A DNA stretch of 22,194 bases from a virus. Under the pieces are notes generated by a model, which searched no databases, had not been told where the DNA came from, and was given only the letters and a program-made list of their open reading frames with translations. How positions within the stretch are numbered: position 1 is the stretch's first letter; every line of letters begins with the position of its first letter. Location: the IMG/VR virus record IMGVR_UViG_3300046318_000442, positions 1 to 22,194 of that record; one strand, 5' to 3'. The position numbers and the translations under genes were made by a program. Below, piece after piece: positions 14,869-20,138 of this stretch.

Positions 14869-15612
14869 TTAGTAGATAATAAATTCATATACCTAAGTTT
14901 ACCTAGATGTGCATCAACATCTTTTTTGATAACCTGTCTTAGAAATGACATCAGTTTCGATCATTTTGATAAGTTCTATGCGAACTATATGGGAAGTACT
15001 ATCAATTTGAATTTAGATAACGAAAATTTAGCAGATCAATTATTGCACGGACACGAAAAAATAACAGATTTAAAGAGTAAGTTTGGTAATAGTTATCCTG
15101 TTGTTGGTATAAGAAGAAATAGACACGAAAGGTTCTTATCATTATGGAAACATTTAGTCGATTTAACTGCTAATTTACCTCATTTATACCATCCCGATGT
15201 CTCTAAAATATTAAGTGAATTAGATTCTAATGATATTCTTTTTTATAAATCAGAAGATTTGGTTAAGGAAAATAAAGTCGATGTAATAACCAAACTTATT
15301 AAAAGAAGCGGACTTTCCAATTATATTGGTTCTAATAATTACGAACATTTTAGAACAATTGGGTTTATCACGATAAACCCCCTATCTTTTTATCACAATA
15401 ACGACCCAAATATCGTCTGGTTTGATTATAATAACTTGGCTGAATTCGAGTTGTGGGTTTCCAATATCATAGGTAAACCATTTAAATTAGAAAAAAGTAA
15501 CTCAAGTAAGGTTTTCCACACCAAATTAGAGACCTGTCCAAATTTTACAGACAAGTATGATGAAATATACAATTACTTTGATTTACCGAAAGTACAGAAA
15601 TCTTTAATATGA
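14866..15612 (+). CDS. Sulfotransferase-like protein (first)
   Basis: The 248-aa product starts with a beta-strand and a P-loop-like 5'-phosphosulfate-binding motif, F-I-Y-L-S-L-P-R-C-A-S-T-S-F (7-20). This corresponds to the PRxxSTS box of PAPS-dependent sulfotransferases. The 3'-phosphate-binding region is visible as G-I-R-R-N-R-H-E-R-F-L-S-L-W (81-94), with Arg84 and Ser92 at the expected spacing of eight. Such enzymes move sulfate from PAPS to sugar or phenol hydroxyls or amines. The APS-kinase-like gene about 3.5 kb upstream could make its donor. The protein is cytosolic by appearance, with no signal or membrane segment. The next gene's ATG sits inside its TTAATATGA end. Confidence 0.72.
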   Translation: MLVDNKFIYLSLPRCASTSFLITCLRNDISFDHFDKFYANYMGSTINLNLDNENLADQLLHGHEKITDLKSKFGNSYPVVGIRRNRHERFLSLWKHLVDLTANLPHLYHPDVSKILSELDSNDILFYKSEDLVKENKVDVITKLIKRSGLSNYIGSNNYEHFRTIGFITINPLSFYHNNDPNIVWFDYNNLAEFELWVSNIIGKPFKLEKSNSSKVFHTKLETCPNFTDKYDEIYNYFDLPKVQKSLI

Positions 15613-15896
15613 TAGATTTTAAAGAGGTAATTAATTCTTGGATTATTAAGTTTAACCCTACGGACAATGAAAAACAACTGTCAGAAGAAAGATTGACTAT
15701 CTGCCAGAATTGTGTATATTATAGTGAAGTGTTAAAAAAACGGGAATGGTCTGCGGTATGTACCGAATGTAATTGTCCATTGGCAGCCAAGATTTTTACA
15801 CCAAAAACTAATTCTTGTCGAGTTGGATATTGGGAAGAGGTTGACAAAAAATACGGTATTTATATGGACACTAAAACCAATAAAACGATTTTATAA
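15609..15896 (+). CDS. Cys-rich zinc-ribbon-like protein
   Basis: This 95-aa protein has six cysteines: I-C-Q-N-C at 31-35 (C32, C35), V-C-T-E-C-N-C-P-L at 50-58 (C51, C54, C56), and C70 in N-S-C-R-V-G-Y-W. The CxxC...CxxCxC...C pattern fits a zinc ribbon resembling the DUF6171-type proteins that are common in marine phages. A role in metal binding, or as an adaptor for a protein complex, is plausible but unproven. The remainder is basic and hydrophilic. It overlaps the sulfotransferase-like gene by four bases, and its stop codon lies inside the first late-promoter box, so it closes one transcription block. Confidence 0.7.
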   Translation: MIDFKEVINSWIIKFNPTDNEKQLSEERLTICQNCVYYSEVLKKREWSAVCTECNCPLAAKIFTPKTNSCRVGYWEEVDKKYGIYMDTKTNKTIL

Positions 15897-15907
15897 ATAT
15901 TTATAAA
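15890..15907 (+). repeat. 18-bp perfect palindrome TTTATAAATATTTATAAA
   Basis: Perfect inverted repeat formed by two close TATAAATA boxes. It could let a late-promoter sigma factor bind either way, or be a by-product of tandem boxes in A/T-rich DNA. Confidence 0.5.
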
Positions 15908-15909
15908 TA
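15892..15909 (+). promoter_or_regulatory. Tandem T4-type late promoter boxes (TATAAATA x2)
   Basis: Two exact TATAAATA sequences occur at 15892-15899 and 15902-15909, ten bases apart, immediately upstream of the Hint-domain gene (ATG at 15926). TATAAATA is the T4 late-promoter consensus recognised by gp55-type sigma with the gp33 and sliding-clamp co-activators. The second box would place a start roughly ten bases ahead of the ATG. This is the only intergenic exact match I found. Confidence 0.72.
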
Positions 15910-15925
15910 ACATTAATAAGATAAT

Positions 15926-17416
15926 ATGAAAGGAATAATAATAGGTACTGACTTACTTGAACAGGGAGATTCGGTTAAGATTTTGGAAATAAACACAAAC
16001 ACCACAATATACAATTCTGGTGCCGATATGTTGGATTTCAATCCTTTGTTCGACGTGATGATTGAAAACAACATTACTGATTTACATTTTATATGGACTG
16101 AGGGAAATGCTTACACGCCGTTGACTGAAACCTTTAGATTTGAGGAGATTTTAATTCAAAAATGTGAGGAAAACAATATCAATTACCACGCACATAAGGT
16201 ACCTGAAAATTCCGTTACCGTACCGTACATCGAAGATAGTGACGATAAGTTCATTCTAAGACAATCATTTGATACAACCGCCCTTGTTGACGAGTTATAT
16301 TGTGCGGATAAGTTCCAATTTTTCAATTTAATGAAAAATACGGATTTAATCCCTAAAACGTATTTCAGTACAACTGAAATATCGATGGATACCATAGATA
16401 CTGTGAATTACCTTAATGGGGACGAACCTAATTTATTAAAAAAACACAGACTCCCAACATATGATGGTAAAGTGTTACCGTCCTTACATTCAATCCAATC
16501 CGATTCGGACTTATCTACTATGAAAGCGGATACCGCGAATGACCAAAACGTTCTTCTTCAAGAATTCGTTTATGATGAAAAAAATATAGTTGATGGTAGA
16601 TATAACATCATCAGAAGTATTGATATTGTTTTCGGTTCAAATTTGGATGTCATCAATATGGGTGGGTACAAACAATCAACAATAATACCGTTAGATTTTT
16701 CAGAAAACGAATTTATTGAAAATACCAGACAATTAAATCAAAAATCAAGATACAAATACATAACCAAAGCTATCGGTAATTTTGCTAACGTTGATTATCA
16801 CACAGATGACGATAGTAATATATTATCATATGATGGGACACTAAAAGATGTTGATACAATCCAATTGGGTGATTATATTAAATCAATAGATTTTAGAGAC
16901 TTTAATGGTACGGGACCATCTAGTGATAGAAACATTGAGGTCTTTGGTTGGGACGCAACAGTACAACAAACTCAAGATACTTTAGTGGAAGTACAGTCAA
17001 CTTTATCTGGAATGACGTCAGCGGAAGTTGATACGATTTATATTAGAATAACATTATCGAATGGTTTAACTTGGACAGATGCACCGTCTTGTACATATTA
17101 CATAGAAGAAAAAGATTCATTAGCCACTAGATTTGAAAAGGTAAATAAATTATTCGTTGGAGATAAACTGATAATCATAGATAAAGATACTAACCAATTG
17201 AGTACGGTTGAAATTACTGGGTTAGAGATGGAATATGCAAAGAAAACAATTTACGCTTTGGATTTTGAACCATCGGATCTTTTCTTAGTTGACGTTGGTG
17301 ACGGATTATTTGGTATAATGCATAACTCTTGTTGGTGTCCTTGGAATTATTGTGGATACTATTGTAATTCTTGGTATTGCCCATCTTGTGGTGGTGGAGG
17401 ATTTGAAAAAATTTAA
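15926..17416 (+). CDS. ATP-grasp-like / Hint-domain protein with Cys-rich tail
   Basis: The 496-aa product appears to have three parts. Residues 1-280 resemble an ATP-grasp front half: F-I-L-R-Q-S-F-D, D-K-F-Q-F-F-N-L-M-K, I-P-K-T-Y-F, then L-L-K-K-H and L-L-Q-E-F. The usual Mg-binding C-terminal ATP-grasp motif is not seen. Residues 290-467 resemble a Hint (hedgehog/intein) domain: L-S-Y-D-G-T-L...L-G-D-Y-I, a second V-G-D-K-L-I strand, Y-A-L-D-F-E-P, and G-I-M-H-N-S ending at H466-N467-S468. The block A Cys nucleophile and block B His are not found, so self-cleavage is uncertain. The tail (469-496) contains six Cys in 20 residues with many Trp/Tyr, then a Gly run. The preceding tandem late promoter suggests a virion protein. 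Confidence 0.62.
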   Translation: MKGIIIGTDLLEQGDSVKILEINTNTTIYNSGADMLDFNPLFDVMIENNITDLHFIWTEGNAYTPLTETFRFEEILIQKCEENNINYHAHKVPENSVTVPYIEDSDDKFILRQSFDTTALVDELYCADKFQFFNLMKNTDLIPKTYFSTTEISMDTIDTVNYLNGDEPNLLKKHRLPTYDGKVLPSLHSIQSDSDLSTMKADTANDQNVLLQEFVYDEKNIVDGRYNIIRSIDIVFGSNLDVINMGGYKQSTIIPLDFSENEFIENTRQLNQKSRYKYITKAIGNFANVDYHTDDDSNILSYDGTLKDVDTIQLGDYIKSIDFRDFNGTGPSSDRNIEVFGWDATVQQTQDTLVEVQSTLSGMTSAEVDTIYIRITLSNGLTWTDAPSCTYYIEEKDSLATRFEKVNKLFVGDKLIIIDKDTNQLSTVEITGLEMEYAKKTIYALDFEPSDLFLVDVGDGLFGIMHNSCWCPWNYCGYYCNSWYCPSCGGGGFEKI

Positions 17417-17427
17417 TTAAAAATATT

Positions 17428-17565
17428 ATGGCGGTAAAATTAAAAGTTGAAAGACCGATACAGACAATCAAAACTAATGTTAGTCCAGTGTCAAGTGATT
17501 TAAAACTAAAAATGGCGGCAGCAATACAAGGGGTTGTCAATGAAATCAAAACAACTCACTTATAA
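17428..17565 (+). CDS. Small protein, 45 aa, unknown function
   Basis: An ATG 11 bases after the Hint-protein stop opens 45 codons beginning M-A-V-K-L-K-V-E-R-P and ending K-T-T-H-L. It is basic at the start, then has a helical-looking Ala/Ile/Val segment (K-M-A-A-A-I-Q-G-V-V-N-E-I). It fills the interval between the Hint gene and the next oxygenase, and is the only sizeable frame there on the + strand. No family is recognised. It may be a small virion component or chaperone of the Hint protein, given its likely co-transcription from the late promoter. Confidence 0.55.
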   Translation: MAVKLKVERPIQTIKTNVSPVSSDLKLKMAAAIQGVVNEIKTTHL

Positions 17566-17590
17566 TATAGAGAGTTAAAATTTTGACGTT

Positions 17591-18127
17591 ATGGACTATA
17601 GTGTAAACACATACTTCACAAACGAAGAATGTTTGTGGATTTTAGACTATTGTATGAATAACGGAGAAATATTCTTTTACGACCCTAAAGAAACTTGGGA
17701 TTGTCGTAGGGTTTACGATGAGTCATTTAAAGAAGACGTATTAAATAAATTCATTACAAACCACCAACCAAATAACCATTGGAACATTCCACAAAACTTC
17801 AACGTAAATGAAGTTAATATCAGTCTAACTAGATATTATGATGGTAGATTTCTAAATTTACATAGAGACACATCGTCTCAATACACAACTGTTATTGTTT
17901 TAACGGATGAATTTGAGGACGGTAGATTTGTAATTTCAAACACACCAGGTAAAGAAATTACGGATTTAGGTGAACATTCCGAAAAGATAAAATTGAATCG
18001 TGGGGAGGGAATTTCATTTGATGGGTCCAAAACTTATCACGGAGTTATGCCCGTATATAGTGGGATTAGATGTGCATTAAACATTTGGATACCAAACTCA
18101 CTAAAAAAGAATAAAACAATAATATGA
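17591..18127 (+). CDS. 2OG-Fe(II) oxygenase, prolyl-4-hydroxylase-like
   Basis: The 178-aa protein has an intact dioxygenase site: H91-R-D93 in L-N-L-H-R-D-T, distal His150 in T-Y-H-G-V, and Arg160 in G-I-R-C-A-L-N-I-W. The order, the ten-residue gap from His to Arg and the final N-I-W strand are the same as in the oxygenase at 12406, so the two belong to one branch. The N-terminus F-T-N-E-E-C also matches the start of that protein. It would hydroxylate an unknown target with O2 and 2-oxoglutarate. The gene follows a 25-base spacer with GAGAG 15 bases ahead of its ATG, and its end, ATAATATGA, contains the start of the next gene. Confidence 0.82.
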   Translation: MDYSVNTYFTNEECLWILDYCMNNGEIFFYDPKETWDCRRVYDESFKEDVLNKFITNHQPNNHWNIPQNFNVNEVNISLTRYYDGRFLNLHRDTSSQYTTVIVLTDEFEDGRFVISNTPGKEITDLGEHSEKIKLNRGEGISFDGSKTYHGVMPVYSGIRCALNIWIPNSLKKNKTII

Positions 18128-18768
18128 GGGTTGCAATATTAACATCTGCGAGAAGCGGATCAACTAGTTTATATCATTTATTTGAAGAACATCTTTATAA
18201 AACATACACCTGTGTGTCCGAACCATTCAATAATTATTGGAGGGATAAAATAGGTTTACCAACATACGATACCGATTTTTTTGAGGGTAAGGATAATATT
18301 CTTATAAAAACCTTTGTTAGTGAAAATCAGAAACCAAAAAGTATGATGGAAGATGAGGAAGGATTTTGGAAATGGTTTTTTGGTTACTTTGATAAAGTCA
18401 TATTATTAAACAGATTAGATAAAGATTTACAAAGTGAAAGTTTAACTTATCATATGAAAGCCGATGACATTCATAGTTGGCAAAAGAGACAATTTTACGA
18501 TTTATCTAACATCACAAAAGAAGAACTCGAAAACAGTAAAAATACGTTATTAAAGGAATCTGAAATGTTATATAATTTTTCTAAAATGGGGCATCCAATA
18601 TATCATTTTGAAGATATTTTTGTAAAGAAAGATAAATCCGTTATTGAGGAAATGTTTAGATATGTAGGTATCGAACTAAAAACCCCTATATATGAAAAAT
18701 TTGTTGGTACAGATCTATACCGGGTGAGAATCGGTAGTGGAGAAAAAAGATTTAATGGTTTAATATAA
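18124..18768 (+). CDS. Sulfotransferase-like protein (second)
   Basis: The 214-aa product begins M-R-V-A-I-L-T-S-A-R-S-G-S-T-S-L, in which S-A-R-S-G-S-T-S (8-15) matches the PAPS 5'-phosphosulfate loop of sulfotransferases. A second strand K-V-I-L-L-N-R-L-D-K-D-L-Q-S-E-S (91-106) resembles the 3'-phosphate-binding region, with Arg97 and Ser104 or Ser106. The C-terminal Y-H-F-E-D-I-F strand with V-K-K-D is compatible with the fold. It differs clearly from the sulfotransferase-like protein at 14866, so the two may act on different acceptors. Coupled upstream to an oxygenase and downstream to an unknown gene by the TTAATATAATG seam. Actual sulfate transfer is inferred. Confidence 0.75.
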   Translation: MRVAILTSARSGSTSLYHLFEEHLYKTYTCVSEPFNNYWRDKIGLPTYDTDFFEGKDNILIKTFVSENQKPKSMMEDEEGFWKWFFGYFDKVILLNRLDKDLQSESLTYHMKADDIHSWQKRQFYDLSNITKEELENSKNTLLKESEMLYNFSKMGHPIYHFEDIFVKKDKSVIEEMFRYVGIELKTPIYEKFVGTDLYRVRIGSGEKRFNGLI

Positions 18769-18770
18769 TG
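18760..18770 (+). repeat. TTAATATAATG gene-seam element, copy 3
   Basis: Exact third copy of the 11-mer, giving Gly-Leu-Ile-stop and the ATG of the next gene. Confidence 0.5.
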
Positions 18771-19466
18771 CCATCTAAAAATAATAGAATAATACAATCA
18801 ATCGAAAAGGTTTTGGGTCCACATTCAAATCCATACACTTATAATTTTATTAATAATAATAAAACTTACTTAAAGAATCACACATTACCCTCTCAATTAA
18901 ATACAATTGGTAATTATGTACATCTTTTGGGTAATAATAATTATTCCTGTTTAAATAACATTACTGCCGAGTTGTTATATAACACCTACATAGAATATAT
19001 TCAAGATTTTAAATTAAAATATAACAATACCGACTATGTCGAACATAATAAAATAATTTTAGATGAGAGAATTGATGGTGTTGGGTTTTATTGGGTTGAT
19101 TTAGAAAATGAATTCTGCGTTGAATCAATGGTCAGAATGGAAGATTGTGGTAGGGTTAATTATGGTAACACCACTTTAGAATTAAGGGAACAAAACGAAA
19201 CAAATAATGTGTCCCATATGATTTTAGTATATGAGGTAAAATCCAAAAATATTAAACAAATAAAAGGTAAACAAAACACTAAACCAAAGTCTGATTATTG
19301 GATTTACCTATTTAAATTATTAACAGAATCTGAATATATTTTTAACCAATATGTCCCAACATATAAACCAGAAAACGACCTATTAATTTCAGAGTTTTCC
19401 GATAGTCTACAATCAGCTATTTATAATAAACACCCAAACTTAAAAAAATCTAATAACTTAATGTAA
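18768..19466 (+). CDS. Protein of unknown function, 232 aa
   Basis: I do not recognise this protein. It is Asn- and Lys-rich, with clusters such as N-F-I-N-N-N-K and L-L-G-N-N-N-Y, and it appears soluble. A central region contains G-V-G-F-Y-W-V-D and M-E-D-C-G-R-V-N-Y-G-N-T-T-L-E-L-R-E-Q, alternating in the manner of beta-strands, then a basic loop (K-I-K-Q-I-K-G-K-Q-N-T-K, approximate) and a helical C-terminus. No catalytic triad, P-loop or metal motif is obvious. It sits between a sulfotransferase-like gene and a methyltransferase gene, overlapping both ends by one base, so it is expressed with them and may be a partner or a structural protein near the tail module. Confidence 0.7.
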   Translation: MPSKNNRIIQSIEKVLGPHSNPYTYNFINNNKTYLKNHTLPSQLNTIGNYVHLLGNNNYSCLNNITAELLYNTYIEYIQDFKLKYNNTDYVEHNKIILDERIDGVGFYWVDLENEFCVESMVRMEDCGRVNYGNTTLELREQNETNNVSHMILVYEVKSKNIKQIKGKQNTKPKSDYWIYLFKLLTESEYIFNQYVPTYKPENDLLISEFSDSLQSAIYNKHPNLKKSNNLM

Positions 19467-20080
19467 TGGACGGAAAAGAAGAGTTAATAATTACTGACGA
19501 ATACATATATACCCCAAATAATAATCATTACGTTATGCACGTTTGTGAAACATCTATGATGAAAAAACAGGCGGAAATTGCAACATCAAATGGAGGAGAT
19601 ATTTTAGAAATCGGTTTTGGGATGCATATTTCTGCGGATTTCATAACCTCAAATCCAAATGTTACGTCATATACCGTAATTGAAATTCACCCAGAACAAT
19701 ATGAAAGGGCTTTAGAGTGGGCAAAAACCAAAACAATCCCAATAAACGTGATATTAGGTGATTGGTATGATGTTTTACCATTATTGGATAAGAAATTTGA
19801 TGGTGTATTTTTTGATAGTGATACCGATAAACACGGTATTGTACATTTTTTAGATAAAATTGAGGATAACTGTAAAAATGGAACAATTGTAACGTTTTAC
19901 GCTTACTATAAATACGACACAAGACTAACACCTGTAGTTATTCCTTATACAAAAGAGGAATTTGATTCACAACCTAACGAATGGAAAAGGGTTAAGTTCT
20001 TTTCTGGAGGTTCATCCACCATATATTATACGAAATATGATGGTGAGAAGTTCTATAGTGACCATCAAAAACTTATATAG
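19466..20080 (+). CDS. SAM methyltransferase, guanidinoacetate-methyltransferase-like
   Basis: The 204-aa class I methyltransferase has motif I as I-L-E-I-G-F-G-M-H-I-S (46-56), the acidic strand V-I-E-I-H-P-E (71-77), a G-D-W turn at 98-100 and F-D-G-V-F-F-D at 111-117. The upstream V-M-H-V-C-E-T-S-M-M-K and the F-D-G-x-x-x-D block strongly recall guanidinoacetate N-methyltransferase and the related arginine methyltransferase RMT2, where V-M-x-x-W-E and F-D-G-I-x-x-D are typical. The Trp of that first motif is Val-Cys here. It is therefore an N-methyltransferase candidate acting on a guanidino or amine group. It ends the gene block before the tail fibre; its last codons are Leu-Ile-stop. Confidence 0.8.
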   Translation: MDGKEELIITDEYIYTPNNNHYVMHVCETSMMKKQAEIATSNGGDILEIGFGMHISADFITSNPNVTSYTVIEIHPEQYERALEWAKTKTIPINVILGDWYDVLPLLDKKFDGVFFDSDTDKHGIVHFLDKIEDNCKNGTIVTFYAYYKYDTRLTPVVIPYTKEEFDSQPNEWKRVKFFSGGSSTIYYTKYDGEKFYSDHQKLI

Positions 20081-20138
20081 TAATTTCATTCACATAACCG
20101 AAGGACTAAGTATTTATCTATGTATAATACACATTTAG
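20081..20138 (+). promoter_or_regulatory. Spacer before tail-fibre gene, possible promoter
   Basis: A 58-base gap contains TATTTATC at 20111 and TGTATAATAC at 20121, a loose match to a -10 or late box 10 bases before the ATG at 20139. No hairpin terminator is visible. The methyltransferase gene ahead also contains one exact TATAAATA at 19907. Confidence 0.3.

Noticed and set aside
17320-17416. Cys-rich tail as a RiPP precursor for the radical SAM enzyme
   Set aside because: The two genes are about 15 kb apart, there is no leader peptide or cleavage signal, and the Hint context is a simpler explanation.
19907-19914. Exact TATAAATA inside the methyltransferase gene
   Set aside because: It is about 225 bases before the fibre start and encoded by Tyr-Tyr-Lys-Tyr codons; a late start here is possible but unsupported.
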